A DNA stretch of 64,000 bases from Ignavibacterium sp. (GCA_032027145.1 JAVSMP010000001.1:3539116-3603115), one strand, 5' to 3'; numbered from the stretch's first letter, positions 29,199 to 40,864 are shown. Numbers and translations: made by a program. Notes: generated by a model from the sequence alone, not told the origin.

Positions 29199-29579
29199 TT
29201 ATTTCGCTTTTGGTTTTTTTGCACCATACTTAGAACGACCTTTTTTTCTGTCAGCGACACCACTTGTATCTAAAGTTCCTCTAATAATGTGATATCGTAC
29301 GCCTGGCAGATCTTTTACTCTACCGCCTCTAATCATCACAATTGAGTGCTCCTGCAAATTGTGCCCTTCGCCAGGAATGTATGCTGATACTTCAACATTT
29401 GTTTTTGTTAATCTTACCCTAGCCACTTTTCTGAGCGCTGAATTAGGCTTTTTGGGTGTAGTAGTATAGACTCTTGTACATACGCCTCTCTTTTGTGGAC
29501 AGGCATTTAAAGCCGGAGCCTTATTTTTTGATAGTATTCTTACCCGACCTTTTCTAACTAACTGATTTATTGTAGGCAC
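29199..29579 (-). CDS. rpsL: 30S ribosomal protein uS12
   Basis: 126 residues. uS12 lines the decoding centre. The loops [15 protein letters not shown] and [16 protein letters not shown] match wild-type sequences, with Lys at the positions whose change gives streptomycin resistance in other bacteria. It is the first gene after a good promoter candidate (29622-29652), and its message has TAGGAG just before the start. Confidence 0.98.
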   Translation of the reverse strand: MPTINQLVRKGRVRILSKNKAPALNACPQKRGVCTRVYTTTPKKPNSALRKVARVRLTKTNVEVSAYIPGEGHNLQEHSIVMIRGGRVKDLPGVRYHIIRGTLDTSGVADRKKGRSKYGAKKPKAK

Positions 29580-29621
29580 AAAATCTCCTAAAAATTTACT
29601 TCTTCAAAAAAATTCAGATTT

Positions 29622-29652
29622 CAAATATAGTTTTCAATTAAAAAATAGTCAA
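29622..29652 (-). promoter_or_regulatory. Bacteroidota-type promoter for the rpsL (str/S10/spc/alpha) transcript
   Basis: On the minus strand CTTG (TTG at 29652-29650) is followed by exactly 20 bases and TATATTTG (29629-29622), a full match to TTG-N20-TAnnTTTG. The predicted start of transcription is near 29615, about 36 bases before the rpsL start. The same element recurs upstream of tRNA-Tyr and the M16 protease. Confidence 0.7.
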
Positions 29653-29681
29653 GAAAACTTAAACTATTTTTCAAATTAAGA

Positions 29682-29736
29682 AGAACAATTGAATTAATTA
29701 TTCACAAGTGCTAAGAATTTAATTAATCAATTGTTC
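29682..29736 (-). terminator. Hairpin at the rpoC stop codon
   Basis: AGAACAATTGATTAATTA (from 29736) and TAATTAATTCAATTGTTCT (to 29682) are complementary apart from one bulge. The first arm covers the rpoC stop codon. The 3-prime flank is T-rich but not a clean T run, so it may be a weak terminator or an end-protecting stem. It lies directly before the rpsL promoter. Confidence 0.45.
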
Positions 29737-32700
29737 TGAACTGAATGACTTTCAGCATCTTTTTCTTCTTCGACTGCAATTTCTTCACTTTCAAGAATTA
29801 TGTTTGCATAGCTCTTTAGACCAGTACCTGCAGGAATGAGATGTCCCATAACTATATTCTCTTTCAGTCCTAATAATCTATCTTCTTTAGCTTCTGTTGC
29901 TGCATTTGCAAGCACTTTGGTTGTTTCCTGGAAAGAAGCTGCGGAAATAAAACTCTCAGTGGATAAGGCAGCCTGCGTGATTCCTAACAATATGTTTTCG
30001 AATGTAGCTGGTTCTGCATCACGAGCAATTATTTCCTTCTTATCCTTCTTCTTCAAATCACTATTAATTTCTCTCAGCTTAGATTTTGGAATCAATTGTC
30101 CATTCTTTAATTTTGAATCACCTTTATCCTCAACATAAGCCATTGTCATAATCAAAGAATCTTCTTCAAAGAACGCCACTCTATCTACAATATCCTCTTC
30201 AAGAAATCTAGTATCTCCGGGTGATACGATCTTTATTTTTTGAAGCATCTGTCGAACAATTACTTCAATATGTTTATCATTTATCTTAACGCCTTGCAGA
30301 CGATAAACATCTTGAATTTCATTCACTAAATATTCCTGAACGGCACTTGTACCCTTTATAGCAAGAATATCATGAGGATTTATCGGTCCGTCAGTTATTT
30401 TCTCGCCTGCAGGGATTTCATCTCCTTCCTGCACTAAAATATGTTTCTGAAAAGCTATATTGTATTTTTTCTCATCAGAGCCATCAGGTGCAACAACTAT
30501 AATTTCTCTCGAACCTTTTTTACGGGTACCAAACTTTACGTTACCTTCAATTTCTGAAACAACAGCTGGCTCATGTGGGCTTCGGGCTTCAAATAATTCT
30601 GTTACTCTTGGTAAACCTCCCGTTATATCCCTGCTCTTAGTGGTCTGTTTTGATATTTTAGCCAGAATAGTACCAGCAGCAATATTTTCACCTTCTTCAA
30701 CAGCTAAATATGCTCTTACAGGAAGGTTGAATGATTTTCTTTCTCCGTCTGAATTTTCAACTAAAATACCCGGAGTTAGGTTTTTATCTTTTGATTCGAT
30801 CACTACTTTCTGAACGTGCCCAGTCTGATCATCGGTTACTTGTTGTAATGTTATTCCCTCAATAAGGTCAACAAACTTAACTTTCCCAGATATATCTGTT
30901 AAAATCACAGCATTATAAGGATCGTGATTATATAGTGGTTGACGTTTCTTAATTTTTTGTCCGTCTTTTACTAATAACTCGGCTCCATAGGGTACGTCAA
31001 ATTTCTTTAACTGTCTGTTATTCTCATCATAAATCTCAATAACACCACGTCTACCAGTAACCACATTTACTTCAATATCAAAACCGCCGAAAGGATCCTT
31101 TACAGTTTTATCAACAGAATTTATTTTTTCAAACTTTACAATACCATCACTATTGGATTCAACCTGTGATTGTGATGCAATTCTTGAAGACGTACCGCCA
31201 AGATGGAAAGTACGAAGTGTTAATTGAGTTCCCGGTTCACCAATTGATTGTGCTGCAATAATCCCAACAGCTTCGCCAATCTCAACTGGTTTACCTGTTG
31301 TTAAATTTCTTCCATAACATTTCAGACAAACACCTCTTTTAGATTCACAGGTAAGAACTGTTCTGATGTAAACCGAATCAATGTTAGCATCTTCAATTTT
31401 CTCTGCTATAGGTTCAGTTATCATTTGTCCAGCCTCAACGATCAATTCGTCTGTCCTTGGATTATAAACATCTGCTTGTGCAAATCTTCCGGTAATACGT
31501 TCTGCTAAAGGTTCTCTTTCTTCCTCCACATCCTTTAATGCTTTAATTTCAATACCAAGTATAGTCCCGCAATCTTCTTCAGTGATAATTACATCTTGAG
31601 CAACATCCACCAATCTTCTGGTTAAGTAACCAGCATCAGCAGTTTTGAGTGCTGTATCAGCTAGTCCTTTTCTTGCACCGTGAGTTGAAATAAAATACTC
31701 AAGCACTGAAAGACCTTCTTTGAAATTTGCCACAATTGGATTCTCAATAATCTCACCGGCTTGTCCGGAAAGAGTTTTTTGAGGTTTCATCATTAATCCT
31801 CTCATACCGGCTAACTGTCTTACCTGTTCTTGTGAGCCTCTTGCGCCGGAATCAACCATCATATGTAAAGAGTTAAATCCTTTATCATGCTGTTTTATTC
31901 TATCCATCAGAACTCTGGCGACATCGTTTGTTGTATGAGTCCAAACATCTATTATTTTATTATATCTTTCAGCATCAGTAATTAAACCCATTTCATGTTC
32001 ATTAAGGATATTTTCAACCTTTTTATTTGCTTTACTAATCAGAGATACTTTTTCATCAGGAATAATCATATCACTAAAGCTAACTGACAAACCACCAGCA
32101 GTAGCATATCTAAATCCAAGATCTTTAAGATCATCAAGAAACTTTGCGGTTACTTTATTTCCTAATTTCATAAACATCTTACCGATAATACCACCGAAGG
32201 CTTTTTTGATAAGGACCTGATTTATATAGCCCATTTCTTTTGGTACTATTTGATTAAATATTACTCGTCCAGTTGTAGTTTCAATTAATTCACCATTAAA
32301 TCTAACCTTAATTTTTGCATGCAGCCCAACTACCCGGTTATCATAAGCAATAATTACTTCGTCAGGTGAAGAGAAGATCATTCCTTCTCCCTTATCACCT
32401 TCTTTAAATTTGGTCAGATAGTAACATCCAAGGACTAGATCCTGAGTAGGTACCACAATCGGACTTCCATTTTGGGGAGATAAAATATTATGGCTGCTAA
32501 GCATTAATAAAGAAGCTTCCAATTGTGCTTCATAGGAAAGAGGAACGTGTACCGCCATCTGATCGCCATCAAAGTCAGCATTAAATGCTGTACAGACCAT
32601 TGGATGTAATTGTATAGCTCTTTCATCAATCAAGATCGGTTGAAATGCCTGAATACCTAACCGATGGAGAGTTGGAGCTCTGTTTAACAATACCGGATGA

Positions 32701-33986
32701 GCTTCAATAATTTTAGAAAGTATTTCCCAGATAATTGGATCTTTTCTATCAACTACTTTTCTTGCACTTTTAACAGTTTTATTGTGTCCCCTTTCGATTA
32801 ACTTTCTGATAATAAAGGGTTTGAATAACTCAACTGCCATATCTTTAGGAAGACCGCATTGATGTAATTTAAGCTCAGGACCAACCACAATAACAGATCG
32901 GCCAGAATAATCAACTCTTTTACCTAAAAGATTCTGACGGAATCTGCCTTGCTTACCTTTAAGCATATCGCTTAAAGATTTTAATGGACGATTGTTATCA
33001 CTTCTTACTGCGCTTCCTCTTCTTGAATTATCAAAGAGAGCATCAACAGCTTCCTGAAGCATTCTTTTTTCGTTTCTTAAAATTACTTCCGGAGCTTTAA
33101 TATCGATTAATCTTTTTAGTCTGTTGTTTCTGATTATAACACGACGATATAAATCATTAAGATCACTTGTTGCAAACCTTCCGCCTTCAAGTGGAACAAG
33201 CGGTCGAAGTTCAGGAGGAATGACCGGAATGTAACCTAATACCATCCATTCAGGTTTATTAGGAACTTTTCCTTCTTCTTCCTTAAATGCTTCAAGCACT
33301 CTTAATCTTTTTAAATAATCAGCTTTCTTTTGCTGTGAGGTTTCGATTTTTACTGCTTCTCTTAATACTCTTGAAAGCTCTTCAATATTTGTTTTTTTCA
33401 AAATCTCTTTTACTGCATCACCGCCGATTTTGGCAACAAATTTTTTAGGATCATCATCATCAAGCTTTTCATTACCATCTGGTAAAGAGTTTAATACTTC
33501 AAAATATTGGTCTTCTGAAATCAGATCCAAACGGCTTAAGCCTGTTATACCCGGATTAAGAACAACATAAGATTCGTAGTAAATGATTTTCTCAAGTTCT
33601 TTTAGGCTGATGCCAATAATATTCCCTATTTTTGACGGCTGAGTTCTAAAGAACCAAATATGAACAACCGGAACGGCTAAACCAATGTGCCCCATTCTTT
33701 CACGTCTTACGCTTTTTTGTGTTACTTCAACACCGCATCTATCGCAGATAATTCCTTTATAACGGATTCTTTTATACTTTCCGCAAAAACATTCCCAATC
33801 TCTAGTAGGACCAAAAATCTTTTCGCAGAACAATCCATCTTTTTCTGGTCTGAATGATCTGTAATTAATTGTTTCAGGTTTAGTAACCTCACCATAGGAT
33901 CTGGTTAATATATCATCAGGGCTAGCTAAACTTATTGTTATACTATTAATATCTCTAATCGTATTTTCTTGATTTCTAAAAGCCAT
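29727..33986 (-). CDS. rpoC: RNA polymerase beta-prime subunit
   Basis: 1419 residues. It carries the catalytic site of RNA polymerase: [12 protein letters not shown] binds the active magnesium. The N-terminal zinc site is Cys66, Cys68, Cys81 and Cys84, and the second zinc site is in [11 protein letters not shown]. Trigger-loop region [19 protein letters not shown] is intact. Length and order fit a Bacteroidota-like beta-prime. It follows rpoB by 39 bases. Confidence 0.99.
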   Translation of the reverse strand: MAFRNQENTIRDINSITISLASPDDILTRSYGEVTKPETINYRSFRPEKDGLFCEKIFGPTRDWECFCGKYKRIRYKGIICDRCGVEVTQKSVRRERMGHIGLAVPVVHIWFFRTQPSKIGNIIGISLKELEKIIYYESYVVLNPGITGLSRLDLISEDQYFEVLNSLPDGNEKLDDDDPKKFVAKIGGDAVKEILKKTNIEELSRVLREAVKIETSQQKKADYLKRLRVLEAFKEEEGKVPNKPEWMVLGYIPVIPPELRPLVPLEGGRFATSDLNDLYRRVIIRNNRLKRLIDIKAPEVILRNEKRMLQEAVDALFDNSRRGSAVRSDNNRPLKSLSDMLKGKQGRFRQNLLGKRVDYSGRSVIVVGPELKLHQCGLPKDMAVELFKPFIIRKLIERGHNKTVKSARKVVDRKDPIIWEILSKIIEAHPVLLNRAPTLHRLGIQAFQPILIDERAIQLHPMVCTAFNADFDGDQMAVHVPLSYEAQLEASLLMLSSHNILSPQNGSPIVVPTQDLVLGCYYLTKFKEGDKGEGMIFSSPDEVIIAYDNRVVGLHAKIKVRFNGELIETTTGRVIFNQIVPKEMGYINQVLIKKAFGGIIGKMFMKLGNKVTAKFLDDLKDLGFRYATAGGLSVSFSDMIIPDEKVSLISKANKKVENILNEHEMGLITDAERYNKIIDVWTHTTNDVARVLMDRIKQHDKGFNSLHMMVDSGARGSQEQVRQLAGMRGLMMKPQKTLSGQAGEIIENPIVANFKEGLSVLEYFISTHGARKGLADTALKTADAGYLTRRLVDVAQDVIITEEDCGTILGIEIKALKDVEEEREPLAERITGRFAQADVYNPRTDELIVEAGQMITEPIAEKIEDANIDSVYIRTVLTCESKRGVCLKCYGRNLTTGKPVEIGEAVGIIAAQSIGEPGTQLTLRTFHLGGTSSRIASQSQVESNSDGIVKFEKINSVDKTVKDPFGGFDIEVNVVTGRRGVIEIYDENNRQLKKFDVPYGAELLVKDGQKIKKRQPLYNHDPYNAVILTDISGKVKFVDLIEGITLQQVTDDQTGHVQKVVIESKDKNLTPGILVENSDGERKSFNLPVRAYLAVEEGENIAAGTILAKISKQTTKSRDITGGLPRVTELFEARSPHEPAVVSEIEGNVKFGTRKKGSREIIVVAPDGSDEKKYNIAFQKHILVQEGDEIPAGEKITDGPINPHDILAIKGTSAVQEYLVNEIQDVYRLQGVKINDKHIEVIVRQMLQKIKIVSPGDTRFLEEDIVDRVAFFEEDSLIMTMAYVEDKGDSKLKNGQLIPKSKLREINSDLKKKDKKEIIARDAEPATFENILLGITQAALSTESFISAASFQETTKVLANAATEAKEDRLLGLKENIVMGHLIPAGTGLKSYANIILESEEIAVEEEKDAESHSVQNN

Positions 33987-34025
33987 TTTTTATCTCCTAA
34001 TTTCTAAGTGAAAAACAGTTTAACA

Positions 34026-37000
34026 TTACCTTATTTTAATATCCAGACCTAAGCCCTGGAGTTCCTTTATAAGAACGTTAAACGCTTCGGGAATATTTGG
34101 TTCCTGCAAATTTTCACCTTTAACGATTGCTTCATAAACTTTTGCTCTTCCGGTTACATCATCACTCTTTACAGTTAATATTTCCTGCAAAATATTTGAA
34201 GCACCATAACCTTCAAGTGCCCAAACTTCCATTTCTCCAAATCTTTGCCCGCCAAACTGTGCTTTACCACCAAGCGGCTGCTGAGTAATCAGCGAGTATG
34301 GCCCAATAGACCTTGCGTGAATCTTATCATCTACTAGATGGCTTAGTTTAAGCATATAGATATATCCACAGGTAACTTTTTGATGAAACATCTCCCCGGT
34401 TCTTCCATCATAAAGATCAGTTTTGCTGCCTGATTCTAATTCGGCTTTAGCTAACCATTCTTCAACATTACCTACTTTAGCACCATCAAAGATCGGAGTA
34501 GAGAATCTTACTCCTAATTTTTTACCAACCCAACCTAAGGCGGTTTCATATAGCTGACCAAGGTTCATACGAGAAGGTACACCGAGTGGATTTAAGATAA
34601 TATCAATCGGAGTTCCATCAGGTAAATAAGGCATATCGGCAACAGGAACAATCTTTGCAACAACACCCTTATTTCCGTGTCTTCCTGCCATTTTATCACC
34701 AACAGAAAGCTTACGCTTTTTAGCAACATATACTTTTGCCAACTGAACTATTCCAGGAGGAAGCTCATCACCGCTTTGAATTTTTATTCTTTCTCTCTTA
34801 AAATCTTCTTCAATATCAGTTTTGATTGTGAAATAATTTTTGAAAAGAGTATTAATCAAATTATTTGTCTTTTTTGTATCAAACCAATCAAGCGAATAAT
34901 CGAGTTTTGTTACATCTTCCATTCCGGAAAAAGTTTCTTCTCTTATTGTTGAACCGCTTCTTAAAACAACACTGCCATCAAGATCTCGGATACCGGTAGT
35001 AATCTGTTCTTTAGTTATCTTGGTTAGTTTTTCAACAAGCTTATCATAATGATTTTGCAATTTCTTTTTAAACTCAGCATCTAGATTATCTAATGCAGTT
35101 TTTTCTTGCTTTTTAGCTTCATTATCTCTTTTCTTTCTGCTGAAAAGCCGGGTTTTAATAACGGTACCCTTCAATCCGGGAGGCGCTTTCAATGAAGCAT
35201 CTTTAACATCACCGGCTTTATCTCCAAATATTGCACGCAATAATTTTTCTTCAGGAGTAGGATCAGTTTCTCCTTTAGGTGTAATCTTTCCAATTAAAAT
35301 ATCACCTTCTTTAACCTCTGCCCCTTCTCTGATTATTCCGTCTTCATCAAGATTTTTTACAGCTTCTTCACTAACATTTGGAATTTCTCTTGTTAATTCT
35401 TCTTCGCCGCGCTTTGTTTCTCTAACTTGTAATTCAAATTCTTCTATATGAATTGAAGTATAGATATCTTCACTTACAACTCTTTCACTTATTATAATAG
35501 CATCTTCAAAGTTATAACCTCGCCAGGGCATAAAAGCAACCAATACGTTCCGTCCTAAAGCTAATTCACCGCCATCTGTTGCTGCTCCATCCGCAAGAAC
35601 ATCATCCTTTTTAATTTTTTGTCCTTCTTTTACAATTGGAATCTGATTAATACAGGTTTCCTGATTAGTGCCATGGAATTTTGTAAGATTATAAACTACT
35701 TCCCTTACTTCATTAAAACTTGTCAGGGCTTCAAAACTGTTAGGGTTGATATCATATTTAACAACAATTTTATCAGCATCAACATATTCAACTATACCGT
35801 TATCTTCTGCAACAACAATTGCCCTTGAGTCAAAAGCAATTTTCTTTTCCATTCCGGTTCCAACAATTGGTGCTTCCGGTTTTAGTAACGGTACAGATTG
35901 ACGCTGCATGTTTGAACCCATCAACGCTCTGTTAGCATCATCATGTTCTAAGAATGGAATTAATGCAGCCGCTGCACTAACTATCTGTGCAGGAGCAACA
36001 TCAAGATATTGTACATCTTCTGGACGAACTATCGGGAACTCACTTTTCAGTCTGGATTTTACTCTTTCATCAACAAATTTTCCTGATTCAGTTATCAACT
36101 CATTTGCTTGAGCAACAGTGTAGATATCTTCATGCTCGGCAGTTAAATATTCAACTTCATCAGTGGCTTTTCCTTTAACTACTTTCCGATAAGGAGTTTC
36201 TAAAAATCCATATTTGTTTACTCTTGCATAAATTGTAAGAGAAGAAATTAATCCGATATTAGGTCCTTCAGGAGTTTCGATAGGACAAAGTCTTCCATAA
36301 TGTGTATAATGAACGTCACGAACTTCAAATCCCGCTCTCTCTCTGGTTAATCCGCCAGGTCCTAAAGCTGACATTCTTCTTTTATGTGTCATTTCAGCTA
36401 ATGGATTAGTCTGATCCATAAACTGTGACAATTGATTGGTACCAAAGAATGCATTAATAACACTGGTTATTGTTCTGGCGTTTACTAAATCCTGTGGTGT
36501 AAAATTTTCTGTGTCGCGCATGTTCATACGTTCTTTTATTGTTCTGGCCATACGAGCCATGCCAACATTAAACTGCTGCCCTAACTGTTCACCAACAGTT
36601 CGGACTCTTCTGTTACCAAGGTGGTCAATATCATCAACATCTACTTCACCATTTTTAAGATCAATAATGTATTTCATTATTGAAATTATATCTTCGACAG
36701 TAAGAACAGTTGTAGTTTCAGGGATGTTAAGTTCTAATTTCTGATTCATTCTATGACGACCAACATCACCAAGATCATAACGTTTATCGTTAAAGAAAAG
36801 TTTTTCAATTAATGATTCAGCAGTCGCAAGATCTGGTGCTTCACCAGTTCTTAGCTGGCGATAAATTGCATACAAAGCTTCCTCACGTGTGTGAGAAGTA
36901 TCCTTACGTAAAGTATTTACAATTAGATTTTGTTCATTAACAGATTCAGATTTAATAAATTTAAGTACATCAACTTCAGCATCATTTATTCTTTCCAGGT

Positions 37001-37784
37001 CTTCTTCGGTTAAGATTGAATCCCGAGTTAGAAAAATTTCGCCTGTTGACATATCGAATATATCACTTGCAATCATTCGACCGAGATAATTTTCAAGTTT
37101 CCCTTTTTTAACTGATACATTCTCAACTAAATCAAAAAGCTTTAATATCTCTTCATCCGATTGAAAATTTAATGCTCTTAACAAAGTAGTGGCGGGGAAT
37201 TTTTTTCTCCTATCAATGTAAACATACATTACGTAATTAATGTCAGTAGCAAACTCTACCCAAGAACCTCTCAAAGGAATTATTCTTGCTGAGTAAATGG
37301 GAGTTCCATTTGGATGGATGGTTTGCGCAAAGGCAACACCAGGCGAACGATGTAACTGAGATACAACAACTCTTTCTGCTCCATTTATTACAAAGGTTCC
37401 TTTCTCAGTCATAAATGGAAGATTGCCTAGATATGCTTCCTGCTCAACAGTATTTATAAATTCCTCGGTTTCGGGATCTTTTGTCGAAAGCCTTAATTTG
37501 GCTTTAAGAGGTGCCGCAAAAGTGAGTCCTCTTTCCAAGCATTCTTCTACAGAAAATCTTGGTTTTTCAACATAATACTCAAGAAAATCCAATCTGTAAT
37601 TTTCTTTATTATCAAATATTGGGAAATTAGATGTAAATACGGCTTGCAATCCTTGATTTTCTCTTTTTGAAGGGTGAACATTAAGCTGAACAAATTCCTC
37701 AAATGTTTCAGTCTGAATACCTAAAAGATTCGGAATATCAATTACTGATGAAATATGACCAAATGAAATACGGTTATTATCCAA
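34026..37784 (-). CDS. rpoB: RNA polymerase beta subunit
   Basis: 1252 residues. The rifampicin-site segment reads LSQFMDQTNPLAEMTHKRR followed by MSALGPGGL, which is the drug-sensitive sequence of E. coli apart from conservative changes. Conserved ends are MNLGQLYETALGW and the C-terminal GGKAQFGGQRFGEMEVWALE. It follows rplL after 129 bases that contain a hairpin. Confidence 0.99.
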   Translation of the reverse strand: MDNNRISFGHISSVIDIPNLLGIQTETFEEFVQLNVHPSKRENQGLQAVFTSNFPIFDNKENYRLDFLEYYVEKPRFSVEECLERGLTFAAPLKAKLRLSTKDPETEEFINTVEQEAYLGNLPFMTEKGTFVINGAERVVVSQLHRSPGVAFAQTIHPNGTPIYSARIIPLRGSWVEFATDINYVMYVYIDRRKKFPATTLLRALNFQSDEEILKLFDLVENVSVKKGKLENYLGRMIASDIFDMSTGEIFLTRDSILTEEDLERINDAEVDVLKFIKSESVNEQNLIVNTLRKDTSHTREEALYAIYRQLRTGEAPDLATAESLIEKLFFNDKRYDLGDVGRHRMNQKLELNIPETTTVLTVEDIISIMKYIIDLKNGEVDVDDIDHLGNRRVRTVGEQLGQQFNVGMARMARTIKERMNMRDTENFTPQDLVNARTITSVINAFFGTNQLSQFMDQTNPLAEMTHKRRMSALGPGGLTRERAGFEVRDVHYTHYGRLCPIETPEGPNIGLISSLTIYARVNKYGFLETPYRKVVKGKATDEVEYLTAEHEDIYTVAQANELITESGKFVDERVKSRLKSEFPIVRPEDVQYLDVAPAQIVSAAAALIPFLEHDDANRALMGSNMQRQSVPLLKPEAPIVGTGMEKKIAFDSRAIVVAEDNGIVEYVDADKIVVKYDINPNSFEALTSFNEVREVVYNLTKFHGTNQETCINQIPIVKEGQKIKKDDVLADGAATDGGELALGRNVLVAFMPWRGYNFEDAIIISERVVSEDIYTSIHIEEFELQVRETKRGEEELTREIPNVSEEAVKNLDEDGIIREGAEVKEGDILIGKITPKGETDPTPEEKLLRAIFGDKAGDVKDASLKAPPGLKGTVIKTRLFSRKKRDNEAKKQEKTALDNLDAEFKKKLQNHYDKLVEKLTKITKEQITTGIRDLDGSVVLRSGSTIREETFSGMEDVTKLDYSLDWFDTKKTNNLINTLFKNYFTIKTDIEEDFKRERIKIQSGDELPPGIVQLAKVYVAKKRKLSVGDKMAGRHGNKGVVAKIVPVADMPYLPDGTPIDIILNPLGVPSRMNLGQLYETALGWVGKKLGVRFSTPIFDGAKVGNVEEWLAKAELESGSKTDLYDGRTGEMFHQKVTCGYIYMLKLSHLVDDKIHARSIGPYSLITQQPLGGKAQFGGQRFGEMEVWALEGYGASNILQEILTVKSDDVTGRAKVYEAIVKGENLQEPNIPEAFNVLIKELQGLGLDIKIR

Positions 37785-37855
37785 TTGAAAACCTCCTAAT
37801 AATAGTCAAATGCTAATTAATTAACATCTAAACAACGTTCTCTATATATAACAAA

Positions 37856-37885
37856 GCGATAAGACGGTTTTATTCGCCTTATCAC
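37856..37885 (-). promoter_or_regulatory. Hairpin in the rplL-rpoB gap, candidate attenuator or processing site
   Basis: Minus-strand RNA GATAAGGCG pairs with CGTCTTATC (nine pairs, one G-U), extending to eleven with one more G-U and one G-C. The loop is AATAAAAC. No T run follows, though two T-rich tracts precede it. In E. coli the same gap carries an attenuator and an RNase III site that lower rpoBC relative to ribosomal proteins. A similar role here is inference from position. Confidence 0.5.
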
Positions 37886-37913
37886 TAAAAAAATGTATTA
37901 AAAAAAAAGAATT

Positions 37914-38294
37914 TTATTTTAATGTAACGGTTGCGCCGGCTTCTTCAAGCTCTTTCTTAACCTTTTCAGCCTCATCTTTTGATACTTGTTCTTTAACTGT
38001 TTTCGGGGCACCATCAACAAGATCTTTGGCTTCTTTTAATCCTAAACCGGTATGAACCCTCACAACCTTAATTACATTGATCTTTTTGTCACCAGCAGAT
38101 TGAAGAATAACATCAAACTCTGTTTGTTCTTCAACAGGAGCTGCAGCTGAACCACCAGCAGCAGGACCAGCCATTACAACCGGTGCAGCAGCGGTAACTC
38201 CAAATTCTTCTTCAAGAGCTTTCTTTAATTCAGAAGCTTCCAATAGTGACATACCTTTTATAAGTTCAAGTGCTTGTGCAACTTTTTCAGACAT
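37914..38294 (-). CDS. rplL: 50S ribosomal protein bL12
   Basis: 126 residues. The N-terminal dimerisation domain is joined by an Ala/Gly/Pro hinge (about residues 33-55) to the C-terminal domain that recruits translation factors: [20 protein letters not shown]. bL12 is the multi-copy stalk protein. It is 33 bases after rplJ. Confidence 0.98.
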   Translation of the reverse strand: MSEKVAQALELIKGMSLLEASELKKALEEEFGVTAAAPVVMAGPAAGGSAAAPVEEQTEFDVILQSAGDKKINVIKVVRVHTGLGLKEAKDLVDGAPKTVKEQVSKDEAEKVKKELEEAGATVTLK

Positions 38295-38327
38295 TTTTAT
38301 TTCTCCTAATTATTTTTTCTAAATTAA

Positions 38328-38849
38328 TTATGCAGCTTTCGTCTTTGATACTTCATCAATAACACTGACGAGTTCTCTGATTACTGCTGAAATAGATCCT
38401 ACAATACCAGATGCAGGAGAATTCAAACTGCCGATAATACCAGCAATTAATTCATCCTTTGTAGGCAGCGATGCTAACTGATTTAATTTACTGCCGTCAT
38501 AGTATTGAGTTTCAATGTAACACGCTTTTAACGCAAACTTTTGTGAAGTGTCGTTAAATTTTTTTATTATCTTTGCAGGTGCAACCGGATTTGTAGAAGC
38601 AAAGGCAAACCCTGTCATTCCTTCAAGATGTTCTGCAAGCTTTTCAAACTTTCCTGATTCAACAAGCGCACGTTTAAATAAAGTATTCTTAAATACTTTA
38701 TACTTAACTCCGTCTTTTCTAAACTGATTTCTTAATTCAGTAATGTCTGCAACATTAATATTAGAGTAATCAGTAAGAAAAACAGCTGTCGAATCCTGGA
38801 TTAGTTCTTTCGCTTCAGCAATTATTTCTGCTTTTTCATTCTTATTCAT
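38328..38849 (-). CDS. rplJ: 50S ribosomal protein uL10
   Basis: 173 residues. uL10 anchors bL12 dimers to 23S rRNA and, in E. coli, represses its own leader. The N-terminal part shows SNINVADITELRNQFRKDGVKYKVFKNTL, with KVFKNTLFKRAL conserved. The C-terminal helix binds bL12. A 72-base gap to rplA could hold the leader site; I saw no clear structure in it. Confidence 0.97.
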   Translation of the reverse strand: MNKNEKAEIIAEAKELIQDSTAVFLTDYSNINVADITELRNQFRKDGVKYKVFKNTLFKRALVESGKFEKLAEHLEGMTGFAFASTNPVAPAKIIKKFNDTSQKFALKACYIETQYYDGSKLNQLASLPTKDELIAGIIGSLNSPASGIVGSISAVIRELVSVIDEVSKTKAA

Positions 38850-38921
38850 TTTTCTCCCGTATCATATTTTAGTATTTCGGGTCGGTTAGAAGCTATATTT
38901 TTATGAGTGCGTAAAATCTTA

Positions 38922-39617
38922 TTAAACAATGCTTAATTCATCTTTAGAAATTTTTAATCCAGGACCCATAGTACTGGATAAAAACAAACTTCTTACGTAT
39001 TGTCCTTTGGCAGTTGAAGGTTTCATCTTAATAATAGTATTAAGAAAAGCTCTTGTATTATCAACTAATTTGTCAGTGTCAAAATTCAACTTTCCTAAAG
39101 AAGTATGTACAATACCGGCTTTTTCAACTCTGAACTCAATTTTGCCGCCTTTTACTTCTTTAACAGCTTTTGCGACATCCATTGTAACTGTTCCGCTTTT
39201 AGGATTAGGCATCAAACCTTTTGGTCCTAACACTTTTCCAAGTTTTCCTAACTCAGCCATTGAATCCGGAGTTGCGATAACAACATCAACATCAGCCCAT
39301 CCGCTTTTAATTTTTTCAAGATAATCTTCAAATCCGGCGTGATCTGCACCGGCATCTAAAGCTTCTTGAGCTTTTGCACCTTTGGCAATAACCAACACTC
39401 TTACTGTTTTTCCGGTACCGTGTGGTAAAGATACTGTTCCTCGAACCATTTGATCAGCATGCCGAGGATCAACACCTAATCTTATTGCACAATCAAGCGA
39501 TTCCACAAATTTAACTTTTGACTGATCTTTCAAAATTGAAATTGCTTCAGCTAAGGTGTACTCTTTTTCTACGTTTACAGATTTAATAATTTCTTTATTT
39601 CTCTTAGTTTTTTGCAT
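38922..39617 (-). CDS. rplA: 50S ribosomal protein uL1
   Basis: 231 residues. uL1 forms the mobile stalk at the E site and represses the L11 operon in several bacteria. Conserved parts are DPRHADQMVRGTVSLPHGTG, LGPKGLMPNPKSGTV and FRVEKAGIVHTSLGK. It follows rplK by 42 bases. Confidence 0.98.
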   Translation of the reverse strand: MQKTKRNKEIIKSVNVEKEYTLAEAISILKDQSKVKFVESLDCAIRLGVDPRHADQMVRGTVSLPHGTGKTVRVLVIAKGAKAQEALDAGADHAGFEDYLEKIKSGWADVDVVIATPDSMAELGKLGKVLGPKGLMPNPKSGTVTMDVAKAVKEVKGGKIEFRVEKAGIVHTSLGKLNFDTDKLVDNTRAFLNTIIKMKPSTAKGQYVRSLFLSSTMGPGLKISKDELSIV

Positions 39618-39659
39618 CTTAAATCACCAATAAATTTAAATTCTATTCAATAAATGAGT

Positions 39660-40085
39660 TTATTCATCTACAGAAATGCCCATACTTCTTGCTGTTCCGG
39701 CAATCATACTCATAGCATGATCGATATCGAAAGCATTAAGATCAGGCATTTTTACTTCAGCTATTTCCTTAACTTGTGTTTTGGAAACTTTTCCAACTTT
39801 AGTTCTATGAGATTCAGGCGAACCTTTCTCAAGTTTCGCAGCTCTTTTTAGAAGAACTGAGGCAGGAGGTGTTTTCGTAATAAAAGTAAAAGATTTGTCA
39901 GTGTAAACTGTTATAATAACTGGAATAATAAGACCATCTTTATCCTGCGTTCTTGCATTAAATTGCTTGCAGAACTCCATAATATTAACACCTTTTTGAC
40001 CAAGTGCTGGTCCAACTGGCGGTGATGGATTAGCTTTTCCTGCAGGAATTTGTAATTTTATATAAGAATCTATTTTTTTTGCCAT
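39660..40085 (-). CDS. rplK: 50S ribosomal protein uL11
   Basis: 141 residues. uL11 is at the base of the factor-binding stalk and is required for RelA activation in other bacteria. Typical segments are [33 protein letters not shown] and FITKTPPAS. It lies between nusG and rplA. Confidence 0.98.
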   Translation of the reverse strand: MAKKIDSYIKLQIPAGKANPSPPVGPALGQKGVNIMEFCKQFNARTQDKDGLIIPVIITVYTDKSFTFITKTPPASVLLKRAAKLEKGSPESHRTKVGKVSKTQVKEIAEVKMPDLNAFDIDHAMSMIAGTARSMGISVDE

Positions 40086-40113
40086 TATGTTAACCTGATA
40101 TAATAAATAACTG

Positions 40114-40650
40114 TTATTTTTCTAATTCAGCTTGTACAAAATCGATTTCAAGTGGAGTTTTTCTACCAAAAATTGAAACCATTACTTTAATTTTCATCTT
40201 TTCTTCGTTCACTTCCTCAATAGTGCCTGAAAAATTATTGAATGGACCATCTATTATCTTAACTATATCACCATTTCTAAAAATTGTTTCCATTCTCTCA
40301 GTTGAGCTATCCTGCGTTATTCTTCCCACAATTCGTCTTACTTCTTCGGGTTGTAAAGGATTTGGATTGTTGCCAGAGCCTAGAAAGCCCATTACAGATT
40401 GAGTTGATAGAATAAAATCCTTAACCTGATTATCAAGCAAAGCATTAATTAAAATGTAACCCGGGAAGAAATTTTTTGTTTTACTTCTCTTTTTTCCATC
40501 TTTGACCTCAAAAACTTTTTCCATCGGCACTAATACTTCGTGTATTTTTTCTTTCAGATTTTCATTCTCACTGATACCATTATCCAAAAGAGTTTTAACT
40601 TTATTTTCGTGACCGGAAAAAGTTCTAACTACATACCATCTAGTTTCCAT
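40114..40650 (-). CDS. nusG: Transcription elongation and antitermination factor NusG
   Basis: 178 residues. The NGN domain starts [19 protein letters not shown] and carries [13 protein letters not shown]. The KOW domain near the C-terminus is [20 protein letters not shown]. NusG binds RNA polymerase and links it to Rho or the ribosome. It starts 11 bases before... the secE stop lies just upstream, so the two are cotranscribed. Confidence 0.97.
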   Translation of the reverse strand: METRWYVVRTFSGHENKVKTLLDNGISENENLKEKIHEVLVPMEKVFEVKDGKKRSKTKNFFPGYILINALLDNQVKDFILSTQSVMGFLGSGNNPNPLQPEEVRRIVGRITQDSSTERMETIFRNGDIVKIIDGPFNNFSGTIEEVNEEKMKIKVMVSIFGRKTPLEIDFVQAELEK

Positions 40651-40661
40651 TAAATCTTAAC

Positions 40662-40844
40662 CTAAAAAATACCTTTAAATACTTGGTTAATTATTATATC
40701 AATGACATAAGTAAAAAGCGCTAAAACAATGCAAACAACTATCACAATTTTTGTAGATTCTATTAGCTCGGCTTTGGTAGGCCAGGTAACTTTTTTCATC
40801 TCCTTAATAACATCCTGGAAAAAGTTTATAATTTTTTCTTTCAT
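40662..40844 (-). CDS. secE: Protein translocase subunit SecE
   Basis: 60 residues with one membrane segment, as in most bacteria outside the Enterobacteria. The cytoplasmic helix FFQDVIKEMKKVTWPTKAEL clamps SecY and the segment after about residue 30 is the transmembrane helix. It follows tRNA-Trp by 20 bases. Confidence 0.96.
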   Translation of the reverse strand: MKEKIINFFQDVIKEMKKVTWPTKAELIESTKIVIVVCIVLALFTYVIDIIINQVFKGIF

Positions 40845-40864
40845 AAAAAGCCTTTCAAAATCTG

